DNA of 64,000 nucleotides, from assembly GCF_014529535.1 (NCBI RefSeq), contig NW_023503372.1, positions 4,816,988-4,880,987 on the forward strand, read 5' to 3'. Positions 35,901-47,144 of the stretch are shown here, one piece after another. The stretch is from Bradysia coprophila. Its lineage: Eukaryota > Arthropoda > Insecta > Diptera > Sciaridae. Positions within the stretch are counted from its first letter, which is position 1. The number at the start of each line of letters is the position of its first letter. Under the pieces are notes generated by a model. That model did not search any database, was not told the origin of the DNA, and saw nothing but the letters and a program-made list of their open reading frames with translations. The position numbers and the translations under genes are program-made.

Positions 35901-36741
35901 TTTTTTATTTGTAATTTGTATTATTATACGGTAGCGCAATGTCAACATTAAACTTTGAATCGAAACGAAAAGTGTTGGATTTTTGAAATGCATTTCAAAC
36001 GTGAGTGCCACTCTCATTCTCAACTGAAACTCTCATTCTGAAACTTGACAGTGGATCGTACAACTAGTACTCTATTTGGCAGCTGTTGACTATGATTAAT
36101 ATTGATTGAAGTGCTTTGATCGATGTACCTCTAACAGTGGATTGACCACTTGGATTACATTTTTTTACTCCCTAGTTCGATGTGTTACCATGAACGATGA
36201 ACACTCGATATGCAGTGTAACTAAAAACTCTAACAACAACCACGATCGGTCTTACCCTACTTTGTACACCATTTATGTACCACAATGGCCAATGCGTTGG
36301 ATATCGATGCCCTTGAATATGAAATTCGCATCCAATGGTTCAAATGATGTCTGTGGTTCTGCTGCAGCCGTTTCACCAAAAAAAATTTAGAAAGTAATTG
36401 GAGTAATCAGCTTTGCTGATTTTTGAATGTGATTCATCTCACCGAGATCTAGTTTTCCGTCGCATAATATCTCTACTATCAACTTCACTAACCGTACTTT
36501 CCTTGGAAATTATATCCAAGCACTCTTGATCTGATCACAACTCTCATTCGACAATCGAAAATCCCTGGCCAAAAATACTGTAACTTTTGAAGGAAACGTT
36601 ACCTTGACCCATTTACTAGTAGATATGCTTCGTACACCCAGCTGACGAGACAATCTCATTCGAAAAACTCAATTTGTCAAAATACGAAACCGATTTATTT
36701 AACAGCCATCATTTACCCAAGTGCTACCGAACCGATTTCAA
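35901..36741. other. Gene-free stretch
   Basis: This holds a solo copy of the 33578-33940 terminal segment (about 36325-36390) and an AGTACTCTATTTGGCAG motif at about 36066-36082 that recurs near 41627. No gene is supported. Confidence 0.45.
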
Positions 36742-37328
36742 TCAATATTTGTTAATGCCAAACAGACGCACTCCATGAAATTGCGGTAGTTTTGGAATCA
36801 GTACGACCATCAGCGACAGAAAATTTACAGTAAAATGACTCACATCATTCTTAGTATAGATACAGGCAAGAAGAAATCTGCGATAAGTCAATAGTTGCGA
36901 TAAGAACAAGTTCGTATTGGGTGAAAGACAAAAATTCCTCACATTACAATCGGTGCAATAGTCAAAAATTTCCGAGTTTCAGTGAACTGTTGTCCGTAAT
37001 TTATCTGCTCCCAATGAGTGTAACGTCTTTCCGATGACGTATTTGTACTGAGCCAGGGTGCACCTTTGATTCCATGCAGAAAATACAGATGAGCCTGAAA
37101 GATAAGTTTCCCTGTAACCATCAAAATGGAGCTTTGATTCAAATTCGTTCACAGTACCAAGTTATGTGCGACATTTGTTATGGTCCAGGCAAAGGGAATG
37201 TCGACGAAGGGTATCGATAGAATGACTAAGTGAATGAACACCATTCCCAAAATGTAGGCCAGCCAGAATCCACGAGAATCTAGCCAAGACGTGTTTGGGT
37301 TTGCTTCACCATGACCACCGGCTATCAT
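36742..37328 (-). CDS. ORMDL: ORM1-like sphingolipid regulator
   Basis: Exons 37158-37328, 36943-37094 and 36742-36877 join to 152 residues, one short of human ORMDL3. ORMDL proteins sit in the endoplasmic reticulum membrane and inhibit serine palmitoyltransferase, the first step of sphingolipid synthesis. Family signatures run end to end: [24 protein letters not shown]-type [57 protein letters not shown] and the invariant FGINKY end. Four hydrophobic segments are visible. The donor of exon 1 (GTACTG) is weak but the [14 protein letters not shown] join matches the family exactly. The frame extending upstream of the chosen Met is not family-like. Confidence 0.95.
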
Positions 37329-37620
37329 TATTGAATATTTTGTTTTTTCATTCACAGGGTAAACTTTTGATTCGTTCTTCGTCACAACAAAAACACTATC
37401 AAGGTTAATGACAATTCCAACCGTTTTGGTTCTTATTACTTTTCCCGTTTGATTAACTCTCACTGTACGAAATCACATAGTCTGCAAACTCGTCCAGACA
37501 AATGAGGAAAATTGCTTCAAATGTGTTTATGGATCTCGCCTTCGGCTCGCATCAAAAAATTTCACATACCAAGCACCGTTTCTATCATTCGTCCTTAAAT
37601 TATCCATTGATGGGTAACGT

Positions 37621-38048
37621 CGTATCACTACTCCTAGCATTAACACAGAAAATATTTGGAGACTGCTGATGGTATCAGTATAAGCTTTGCATTTCTTTCT
37701 TTAAGTATAGTTCCACTTAAAAAGAGCACTCCGTTTAGCCTCCGTCTACATGACAGTTGTAAAATAGAACAAAGGAACTGTCACGTAAACGGAGTAAAAA
37801 ATTGAAATAAATCCAATTTCCACTCCGTTTGCGTGACAGTTCTTTTGTTCTATTTTACAACTGTCATGTAGACGGAGGCTGAACGGAGTGCTCTTTTTAA
37901 GTGGAAACTATACTTTCAGACAGCATTATGCTTTCTAGGTGTGAGTAAAAGCACACAACACATACAAGTGAAGACGCATACTTGTATCAGAGTTTGGATG
38001 TTTTTTGACATCTGACAAATGAGTGTTAATGCTAGAAGTAGTGCTATG
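37621..38048. mobile_element. Family-5 MITE interrupted by another MITE
   Basis: Outer ends CGTATCACTACTCCTAGCAT and GCTAGAAGTAGTGCTATG match the family-5 termini at 15309-15458. The interior is split by the palindromic element at 37706-37912; without it the element would be about 220 bp. Confidence 0.7.
37706..37912. mobile_element. Palindromic MITE inserted in a family-5 MITE
   Basis: A 207-bp almost complete palindrome. Ends TATAGTTCCACTTAAAAAGA and TTTTTAAGTGGAAACTATA, then GAGCACTCCGTT, CCTCCGTCTACATGACAGTT, TAGAACAAA and ACTGTCACG pair across a short centre. Outer TA on both sides suits a TA target duplication as in Tc1/mariner-type elements. The arms differ at only a few sites, so the insertion is fairly young. 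Confidence 0.8.
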
Positions 38049-38218
38049 GTACTAAAATACATTTAGGACAACAGATGGAAATTCCTTCTTTTGTGTCGGA
38101 CCTCGATAAAAATTTGGAAATTTAGTTAACTACTGGGAAAACAAACCTTCGCCAAACAAAACCACAGAAAAAACCACCCTCGTCCTCGTTCTATTCAAAA
38201 AAAATTCTGGAGTATACC

Positions 38219-38363
38219 GGGGTAGGGTAATCTCGCACACCACACAAATTCATGGTGTGCGAGATTCACCTCTAAGTGGTGAATCTCGCACAGTCATGAC
38301 TTTTCGTTACATGTCGTAAAAGGACGCATACTATGATCGCGTGTGGGAGATTCCCCGACACCA
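38219..38363. mobile_element. Family-6 MITE, copy 1
   Basis: A 145-bp unit with inverted ends built on AATCTCGCACAC / GTGTGGGAGATT. A second copy at 54671-54815 in the same orientation is identical at 144 of 145 positions (the difference is at 38346). An inner inverted pair GGTGTGCGAGATTCACC / GGTGAATCTCGCAC adds hairpin structure. Confidence 0.8.
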
Positions 38364-38874
38364 GTACACCGTCACAAGAAGATAATCAGATCAAAGTCAA
38401 AACCTCAAACCACGTGACCAATATTTGAGGACAAAAGATCCATTCAAGACAGGGGAACATCTACAAATAGTAAGGACGGGTATCACACCTCAGGTATAAA
38501 ATTGGATAGATGAAGGTAAAGAGACAGTAGACCAATAGACTGAGATTCTGTTGAAACACCTGTGTGATACTCGAAAGGATTCGGGTTCAAAAAGGGAATG
38601 ATTGGTCTCGAAAAGCTAAAAATAGAAAATAGGGCTGGTGTGGATTTTCAAGCTGGCTTATACCAAAAATTGTGAACAATCAACTGAGCGGAAAATGGGA
38701 GACAACTTTCGGTGGTGAATATGCTACTGAATGTAAGTTTCCCTTACAACTTGCCAGGATCTCATCGAGTGAATTATAAACTTTCGTCGTTCCGGTTACT
38801 TTTCTAAATTTTTATTTTCCAATTGACATTTAACACTTTTGAACACAAACAAGACAAGACAAGAACTTTTCCAG

Positions 38875-40296
38875 TTAATCGTCATTCAGTTTCCAATAGT
38901 CGTTTTGATACCCTTCCCTGATGTGCTCCAACAAAACACATCGCCGTTTATTGCAATATTCGTACCGCGTTTCCAGCTTCTGTTTCACATCGACCCAACG
39001 TTCACTGCTGATGCCTCGCTCCAAAAGCCACGATAAATTCTCTGTTGCCCGTTCCAAATCGCTTTGATTATCTTCGAAAATGGTCAGTTGATTGCAGCGC
39101 ATCGTGTAGTAGGCAAAGACATAGGTGGATATTAAGATTTGTCTGGATCGTTGGAGGCTCTGAACGGCTCGTTTTAAGACGATCATGTCTGTGCTTGTTG
39201 CCTCGGCTACCTCTTCCACCGTTAAAAAGGGCATTTTCTTTACAACGGAATCGTAAATTCCACGTTCGAGCTTCAGCGATTCTATGTGATTTGTGTATCG
39301 CGTGCTGTAGTGAATCAACCTAGCTGTGATATCGTCACCATGCTGTACAAACTTATTACAAGTTTTATGATGATGCCACTCACTTCTGCATATCCAACAA
39401 AATTGGTAAGCACACGATTTGCATTGCATATGATTACACCCTCCGTCCTTTTCAATGTTAAACGTACACTTTGGACATTTTTGCGTGTTCTCATACAGCC
39501 ATTCGGCGTTTTCGAAGTCGTCGACACAAATCCGTTTCCATTTCTGGAGCAATGCACATGGGATTGCATCATGCCATATCTCGCCACACTGAAGGCAAGA
39601 TTCGGCGCCGCATTTGCAGATCACTCGAGCTCGGACTGGTTCCAGTGTGTTGGCTTTCATTGTATATTCACAGACTTCTGATCGACAGTACCGAAGCAGC
39701 GGATTAGCTTCAACGAAAGCGCGTGTTATCAATGTGTGAAGTACATGTAAAACATTGGCAGGAATCAATCTGAGTATGGTTGCATCGTCGATCACCATTT
39801 CGCAGTGAGTATGTGGACATTTAATGTTGTCGCCTACGCCATCGTTCAGTACTTTTGCCTTAAAATATTCACCACAACAATCTTCGCAAAACCGATGACC
39901 ACACTGGAAGTCTACAACAGTTACGTCTGCAAAAGGTGTGAGGCATATCTCACATTCGGTGTCTGGCTGTTGTTCACCCGAATCAGAAATGTCTGAACTC
40001 AGATCGTCAATGGTCAACATATCTAAACTGACAGCATCGTAATATCTGGTAATTAACTGCTCAACGTTCCATTCAAATTCATTTAGCAAAGATTTCGCAA
40101 TCGCTTCACTTAAATTCAGAACAGCCGCTACCTTGGCAACGTCGGTTCTCATCTCACAAATTAGGTCGCTCTTTGTGAGAAACTCATATTCCAGGTTGCT
40201 GTTGACACCTTCACTCGTTGCCTCATCAGATTCTTCGCTATAATCGTTGGGTATCTGTCCAAAATCGTCGTCAATATCGCTTGAGTTTGTGGACAT
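38875..40296 (-). CDS. Ariadne-1-like RBR E3 ubiquitin ligase, intronless
   Basis: A single-exon frame of 473 residues. Order of domains: acidic N-terminus (1-40), UBA-like region (about 45-90, LLNEFEWNVEQLITRYYD), RING1 from Cys115 (CEICLTPFADV, CGHRFCEDC), IBR (about 195-250, YCRSEVCEYTM, CKCG, CLQCGEIWH), RING2 (CPKCTFNIEKDGGCNHM) with the expected catalytic Cys287, and a C-terminal Ariadne domain (YVFAYY, IFEDNQSDLERATE, EYCNKRRCVLLEHI, EGYQNDYW). Ariadne-1 takes ubiquitin onto the RING2 cysteine before transfer and works with cullin ligases. All key residues seem kept, so it may be active. The lack of introns suggests a retrocopy of ari-1. Confidence 0.93.
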   Translation of the reverse strand: MSTNSSDIDDDFGQIPNDYSEESDEATSEGVNSNLEYEFLTKSDLICEMRTDVAKVAAVLNLSEAIAKSLLNEFEWNVEQLITRYYDAVSLDMLTIDDLSSDISDSGEQQPDTECEICLTPFADVTVVDFQCGHRFCEDCCGEYFKAKVLNDGVGDNIKCPHTHCEMVIDDATILRLIPANVLHVLHTLITRAFVEANPLLRYCRSEVCEYTMKANTLEPVRARVICKCGAESCLQCGEIWHDAIPCALLQKWKRICVDDFENAEWLYENTQKCPKCTFNIEKDGGCNHMQCKSCAYQFCWICRSEWHHHKTCNKFVQHGDDITARLIHYSTRYTNHIESLKLERGIYDSVVKKMPFLTVEEVAEATSTDMIVLKRAVQSLQRSRQILISTYVFAYYTMRCNQLTIFEDNQSDLERATENLSWLLERGISSERWVDVKQKLETRYEYCNKRRCVLLEHIREGYQNDYWKLNDD

Positions 40297-40607
40297 TTTA
40301 AGATTGGTGGAAACAATGGCGCGCTCTACTTTTTTCGCCTCTACAGTTAGATTTGTGTTGATGTGCTTCTTCGGCCCGATTAGAACGATTAGGACACTGT
40401 TTGCGCATGTGTCACGAGAGTTTCAATATACAACACAAGATGTCTCATTTGTCGCTTTTAAGCTGTGTTCACATGCGTATTGCTGCCCTTCCGATACTTT
40501 TCGATTTTGAATTTAAATAACTCGTTTAAAGTAACAGCACAATAAATGACACCAACCACTCAGCGTTCCACCTTCTTGTGAGTCATATTAATATTAAATG
40601 ATGAAAC

Positions 40608-40792
40608 GGGACACGTGACATTAGCGAATTATAAGAAAAATGAAATTCATTCGTTTAAATCCGCTTGGCTTACAAATTTTTTGTAATAAATTATCGAAAA
40701 AAACTTCTATTGACATAGTCAATTTAAAGCGGCCTCGAAGCTAAATCAGCGAAATTTCATTTTTGTTATAAGTCGCTAATGTAGCATGTCCC
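40608..40792. mobile_element. MITE with GGGACAYG ends, family 7
   Basis: Inverted ends about 40 bp long: GGGACACGTGACATTAGCGA against TCGCTAATGTAGCATGTCCC, continuing through TTATAAnAAAAATGAAATT. Length 185 bp. No clear flanking duplication; only one copy seen in the window. Confidence 0.65.
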
Positions 40793-43020
40793 ATCTCTAT
40801 ATTTAACTGTTCGTATAATAAATGAGGCATTAAGATATAAGATAAGATATAAAGTCATTTTCTCTGTTTGATTTTAACTTTACAAAATGTGATAGGTGGT
40901 TGAGGTTGATGTGGAAAAGATGTTCTGGCTCCAGTAGTAATTTTACTTTTGATATCTGAATGCATAGATGGCTACCACTACAGTTTACAACACCACTCAG
41001 GCACATAAATACACTCTAAGCTTATTTATTACACTAATACGATGTTGTAATATTACGATAGGTCTGGCTATGCCAATATCTTTGACGAGATTTTAGTGAC
41101 TGAAATACGTGATTGAACCAAGGCATGTACACAGCTGTAATATTTGCTTGAAATCTTGAATTTAATCACTCAACTGATAACATTCAACATTGCTTCATCA
41201 GTTTATCAGTGCGCCGTTCCATTTATTTCATTGATTTCGTGAAACTCCTTGTTTTTCCTTAGAAATATTTAATAGGGCAATTTAACTATATAATCTCTTG
41301 TTCTTTGTTTATCCACATTTCACTAGTATTTCTGCATTTTGTCTATACTATCAAAGAACATAAATAACACATCGTATCACTTTCGGAGAATCATATCACA
41401 CAATTAACTATTGATGTTATGCATCATCCTAGAATTGAATATTCTAAAAATAAATTACTTATTCACAGTTACATCCACATGACCGAAAAAATCTCTACTG
41501 ATATTGCACTTGACCAACGCACTTCAAGCGTAAGTGGTACTCTAAATAGAGTACTGAAAGTGGACAGTGTATCATACAAATTTTTGCACTGTAAAAAATG
41601 TGAAAGAATTTTTCATACAAAAGAAATACTCTATTTGGCAGGTGTCAATACTGTCTCAAATGACAGTGCGTGTGCGTGACCCTTGCCTGAAAAATTTGAA
41701 AAAAGTTAAGAAAATAAGAGAAATAAAAGTTAAATAGAGTACAGTAATGATACGCATGCTTGCAGTGATGACAATTGCTTTTCTGTCGGTACTGTAACGC
41801 AATTTTTTTCCTCGAAAAACGATAAGATGAGGAGGACTAATGTTATTTCAAGTTCTTATAGGACTTGACATAACAGTAATGTATCAACAGCTAAGCCAGT
41901 CAGTTCAAGAAAGATGAATCTCACAACGAAATCTTTTGAAAATGTCATAAGATACGAGCCGTTTACATGCGTGCGATACCCATCATGGCAGAAGGAGAAT
42001 CTCTCAGAGAGATCAGAAGCTTGATATGAAATAAAGAAGATAGATAAATGCCATAGTGTACGAACTGTGGGTCTGCGAGTTTATGCTTAACCGCTTTCCT
42101 GGTTAGCCTTGCGTAATCTAGGAGAAGGCACAGCGAATGAAATATATTGCTGGCTGGGTATAGTGAAGTCAGAGGGTTTGTAACGCGACCCGATTTCCAA
42201 TTTTCACAACAGTAATTACACGTTCATATATCTCAAGAACATAAATTGTTGATTACGTATTTACTAGTTTAGAACTAGAACTTTTTGTTTTTCCAAGTGT
42301 GAGGCCCAAGCCGAAGCAAAGGGCTGTTATCACACAAGTAACGTTCTCATTAGAACCTATACAAATTGTAACCAATTTAGTGAGTCAAGTTTCCAAAAAT
42401 AGTTCCTGCTCAGTGCTCACTGCTCTCATTAATTCAAACCAGTTACGTGCTTGTTTGGAACTTTGTATTTTGTCGTGTATGATTGCTGCCCTTGCCAAAT
42501 TAAAAAAAAAAGCAAACCAGGGCGTAATCTGACATTACTGTATACAATGAGAGTGTGTTGGTTTGGGAAGGAATGAAAGGGAAAATTCCTCATGTACGTA
42601 CATGTCCGTCCACTCTCATCTTTAGCGGTAAAATAACGAACAATGATCGTATAACACGTGGAACAACTCGCTTACTTGTCATACTTAGGAGGACGCGATG
42701 AAGATATCATTTGGTACAAGATTCAATGATTTTGAAATTAATATTCCTTGCACTGCAATCATTTACATCTGTCGAAAACCGCACTTTTCTGAGATTATGT
42801 CCTAGCTACGGGTCTGCGCGTTTCTAATGGGCGCAAAGAATATGTTCTAAAAACTACAGCACTGCACGTTTTTATTTGATTTCTTTTCGAAATTATTAAT
42901 TGACCTTTTCAATTGCCGGTTTGATTGGTTAAAACACCATTACGAGACATAATCACATTATGAACTATCCAAAACGTACTTTCGGAGGTTTGTTTGTCAT
43001 ACCCAGACTCTCGATCCGAG
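40793..43020. other. Gene-free stretch
   Basis: No gene is supported. A palindrome GGTACTCTAAATAGAGTACT near 41538 and GAAATACTCTATTTGGCAG near 41620 recur at 31012 and 36066. The frames at 41419-41679 and 42299-42532 lack protein features or codon bias. Confidence 0.45.
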
Positions 43021-44365
43021 ATGTATCATTTCATCTTTTACTCGTGCTGTGTGGGCGGGCTTTTCCAATTAATACTAGCCTGTGAACCAATCACCGTTGA
43101 AGACTACGAAGACTACGCAAAGCAAAGACTTCCATTGGCATCACTTGAATATTTACAACGCGGTGCGGACAAGGACTATACGCTGAAGAGAAACTGTGAA
43201 GCCTTTTCTAGGATCAAAGTAATTCCACGGTATTTGCTAGATGTTTCCAACCGAAGCACAAAAGCAGAAGCATTAGGGAAATCTTTTAAGCTTCCAGTGG
43301 GTATTGCACCGTCGGGATTACAGAAAAGATGGCATCCAGATGGAGAGCTTGCGACAATTCGAGGTAACATTAAATATATTCTTTTGTCGAAGCTGTTGAT
43401 GTCTGTATTCAATTTATATAAGCATCGAATGCCGCCAACACAATAATGATCGTATCAAGCGCATCGTCCGTCAGCTTTGAAGATGTAGTCAAGGAAGCTC
43501 CTGATGCCGAAAAATGGATGCAGATGTTTCTGTTCGAAAATGACTCGATTACCCAAGACTTTGTGAAACAAGCTGAACATATGCGTTTTGGAGCCATCGT
43601 CGTAACTATTGATATGTCGGTGCCACCCTTAAGATATTTTAACAAAAGGAATATGTGGAAAGACGTACACGCAATGGCAAATTTTGCCAGATATATCGAT
43701 GAAGATGGTAGGCCGTTACAGTTCAAGTTTCATCAAGCTACATGGATACAACTGCAAAAATTGATCAATTCAACAAACTTACCGGTAATTGTTAAGGGAG
43801 TTGTTACTTTAGAAGATGCCATACTATGCTATCAGTACGGTGCTAAAGGAATAATTGTCTCAAATCATGGCGGTCGTCAAATTGACGGTACAATATCCAG
43901 TGTAAGTTTGAAGGTTCTACTTTCACTGGTCAGGTTAAATTATCATTTCTGATCTGACATACCCAGCTGAGCTTACTCTCCTTCACTATGTCTTACAGAT
44001 TGAGGCACTATCAGACATTATCTCCAATTTCCGAGCTCAATTTCCGGCTTCCCGAAATGAATTTGAAATTTATTTAGATGGTGGCATACGCTCCGGCATA
44101 GATGTGTTTCGTGCCTTGGCTATTGGAGCGAAATTCGTATTTGTTGGTAGAGCGCCGCTATATGGCCTCGTACACTCGGTAAGCATGCAATAAATACTTT
44201 GCTTTGGTATGTTGAGCACGTAATATATCATTAAAGGGACAACAAGGAGTAGAGAATGTTTTAGAAATATTTCGAAGAGAACTAGACACCTTACTCGGAC
44301 AGACCGGTTGTAATTCGATTGAAGATATTGGAACGAGACATGTGAGATACCAGTTTCCGTTTTAG
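43021..44365 (+). CDS. FMN-dependent alpha-hydroxyacid oxidase with signal-like N-terminus
   Basis: Exons 43021-43363, 43423-43901, 43999-44178 and 44237-44365 join in phase to 376 residues. The family oxidises 2-hydroxy acids (glycolate, lactate and longer) with FMN and oxygen, making hydrogen peroxide, normally in peroxisomes. By alignment with glycolate oxidase the active site keeps Tyr44 (Y24), Gln148, Asp178, Arg185 (R164), Lys239, His263 and Arg266 (SNHGGRQ), but Phe150 replaces Tyr129. LDGGIRSGIDVFRALAIGA and VFVGRAPLYGL complete the barrel. Residues 3-20 are a hydrophobic stretch of signal-peptide type (FIFYSCCVGGLFQLILA) and the C-terminus (YQFPF) is not a peroxisomal SKL-like signal, so secretion or ER entry is likely. 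The frame before 43021 lacks an ATG. Confidence 0.88.
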
Positions 44366-45287
44366 TTAAATGGTCATGTCAGCTGTGCTCTTTAAACTAA
44401 TAAAAAGCGGTAAAAAATAGATATTTCCACGACAGAGTAAAGTAAACCAGGTAGGAGCACTTGATTTGACAAGGGACCTGAATTACGAAGTAGCCCAATT
44501 TTTTGCGAATAAAATTATTCAATTTTGCACGTAACTCGGATGAAAAATAAAGAGTCACGTTTCCGAGTGGTTATTGACCTCGGGCTCGCCTCGGACTTCA
44601 TGCGAGAACGTAACTGATGACGTAAAATGTCTTTTCTTTTGATTGTTTGCATAACTTGGGATTAGAACTCGAAAGATTCAATTTTAGTGTGAAAGTTGGA
44701 CCGAGGCGAACCCAAGGTCAACATACCGGTTCTTATAATTTATCAAAAACTTTGAGCTTGAAATGAGTGGTTCTGAAACTAATTGCTTGTGAGAAGACAA
44801 AGTTGATCTTTTTTAAATGGTAAGTTTCGGGCATCATCAGTGCCTGATGGCCCGCTAAACATAAATTTAGTTTATTAAGTTTTGCTGATGGAGACACATT
44901 AGCCTTGCAAAAGTGCAAAAAATACGTACCAGAAAAACCAGCGACGATGCAGCGATTTAATTTCGATCTGTGTCTTAAGGAAACGCTCTTGAAAGAGGAA
45001 ATTTTCATTTGTAGAGCATGTTTGGTTTGTGGTATCGATGAAACAATGGAAATACAATGACAACGGCTTTCTGCACTTGACTTATTCACAAAAGCCAGAA
45101 GTGTTTACAATTAAATAGTCTTACCTCGCGCAAAATAACCAATACACAGTATGTGTGCAGTTCTTGTTCTGTCTCTGGCTCCTTTCCATGTTTGAATTAC
45201 TTATTGAATCAAGTCCGGAACCCCATTTCGGTCCACAGTACACAGTAAAGGGCTAACGTTGATGCAATTGAATACTAGTTGTAATTT
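44366..45287. other. Gene-free stretch with fold-back
   Basis: This contains a fold-back at about 44564-44730: TTGACCTCGGGCTCGCCTCGG pairs with CCGAGGCGAACCCAAGGTCAA, a GC-rich patch in AT-rich DNA. The long frame at 44733-45089 on the minus strand has no recognisable protein. Confidence 0.5.
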
Positions 45288-45829
45288 TTACGCAAACATA
45301 ACCGATTGTTTAATAAATTCATCAGATTTTTGCTTAAATAAATCGGATGTAACGGGTGCGCCGTTCCACAGTGGATTTTTCACTACGTATTCCACCCACA
45401 CCTTAGAGTAGTACTGCTGAAGGAATTCTTTGACTGATGTTGATGCTGTGTCGGTATTAATAACGAATCTAAAAATTACAAAAAATCAGCACCAGGCATA
45501 TCATCAGTCCCCTCCGAAGGATTAGGAAGGAAGCTAATCACTTTCAGAGGATGCATTTTAGAGCATTTGTTTCTTTGAACGCCTTACCTGAGTCCAGACG
45601 GTGTTTCGTAGTAATGCAGCGCGTATTTGTTCGTTTTGTAGTACAAGAAGCCCTCTTTCGAATCGGTCGGTGAGATTTTGTTGACAAACGACTTTATCGA
45701 GAACAACATTCCGTACATCAGTTTGGCTTCCTCTTCTTTGGTTATTCCGGACTGTTTGATTCGATTCCATTCGCCGTAGTGAAGTAACGTTCCGTATTTA
45801 TCGAAAATGTACAAGTTGTGAATGGTCAT
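45288..45829 (-). CDS. TRAPPC1: TRAPP complex subunit 1 (Bet5 orthologue)
   Basis: Exons 45588-45829 and 45288-45468 join to 140 residues (human TRAPPC1 has 145). It is a longin-fold core subunit of the TRAPP tethering complexes, the exchange factors for Rab1/Ypt1 in ER-to-Golgi and later traffic. Signatures: [20 protein letters not shown] at the start, [37 protein letters not shown] and, across the splice, FVINTD, then [12 protein letters not shown] and a DLF end. The ATG chosen gives the family N-terminus; the frame continues upstream without similarity. A typical housekeeping gene. Confidence 0.95.
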
Positions 45830-47144
45830 TTTGGGGCGTAACAATGTTTCCTTGAATACGTTGATTAACTGGAAAAACAGTGAGTGGTCGTGAAAATTAG
45901 AGTCTGGTCAATGGTCTCTGTGTTTTGGGTGTCAAAGGGTGTTTCACGCGCATCGTAGTACTCCTTATGTACCATAGCCTCTGTTCACCAACTCCTACAT
46001 CCTATCCTACTCGTGGTGACACCTGTTATAGTGAGCAACCCCATGAACGATCAGGTAACCAACCCTGATGTAGTAGTGTGGGTCACTTAGCATAAGGATG
46101 AGGGGGGCTGTCTTCGGGTAGTATCTTAACGCTACGTATAGAGAGGGCCGGAGACAGCTGGGCACTATCAAGATGGGATAGCGGCCTAGTATGGTGGCGG
46201 ATGATCTCAACAGCAAGAGACAACGGCAGCATACACAATCCTAGTCAGTTGGATTACCATCAAAAACAAATTGGTCCTCCGATGAAGAGGGGGTTTGAGC
46301 CGAGGCTTGCGACCTGACTCTGAGACACATGACTGCGAGCGATTGTGGAAAAACGATTGCAACGAAAGGAAGAGAAAAAAAGCAATGGTCTCTGTAACTA
46401 CCACCCTAGTTTAATAAAGTGAAATTGGTTTAATAGTATGTGTGACAACTATTCAGTGCTAAACAGCTAAACTGAACAAACATTTACGCCTGTGGAGCTG
46501 AAACATTCGTGGCAATGTTTGGTTCAATCGACAGTTTCGAGTGAAATATTAGATGCTACAGGAAAGCGATAACATGATTTAATCTCACTATCGAAGAAAA
46601 GAAATAAAATGCCGTAGAGCTTACACGTCTAGCACTCAAGTTTACAGACTCAAATTGTAATAAATGAAAAAACCGTACCTTTTTCCTCCAAGTGTGTTGA
46701 CTCTATCGTAATGCTGTTCAGTTTTTCTTCAAAAATATTACTCGGCCGTAAACTAATATGATGCAAATGGTTCTTCACTGGCCTCCTTTCGTTCTTGTTT
46801 TTATTCTATCAATGTTTTGTGTTGCTATTACACCTCTTGTTATTATAATAGTTTCATTTGACATATCGGCTACCACGCAGCTCTGCTACCGCTGCTACCA
46901 CACACCATATCAGTGTTGTCAGATGTGGTGAATTTCCGTTGTATCATCAGTTTCGATGAAACGTTGCCACAAATTGTTAGTGTTTTGACGATAAATCGGT
47001 TTTAGTTCCTTTGGAATACTAAACATTGATGAATGGATTGCTGATACTGTTCATAGGTTTAATATTAACTCGGTCTTCTTTAACCTGTTACAGACGGCAA
47101 GCCTATGACAAGTGTTATTATCGGGTCTATTACTTCCATCGATC

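Larger units (their letters stand above)
37329..38874. other. Gene-free stretch with nested MITEs
   Basis: Between ORMDL and the RBR gene. Occupied by the nested pair 37621-38048 / 37706-37912 and the 145-bp element at 38219-38363. The remaining 0.5 kb shows nothing that I can support. Confidence 0.5.

Noticed and set aside
37329-37463. N-terminal extension of ORMDL
   Set aside because: No similarity to ORMDL proteins; the internal Met gives the standard length.
41419-41679. 86-codon frame with KKCERIFH
   Set aside because: Looks vaguely like half a zinc finger but the second cysteine/histidine half is missing and it overlaps a palindromic repeat.
46007-46404. GC-richer block that resembles a retroelement or tRNA-derived SINE
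   Set aside because: No readable domain, no A and B box pair of the right spacing, no clear tail.
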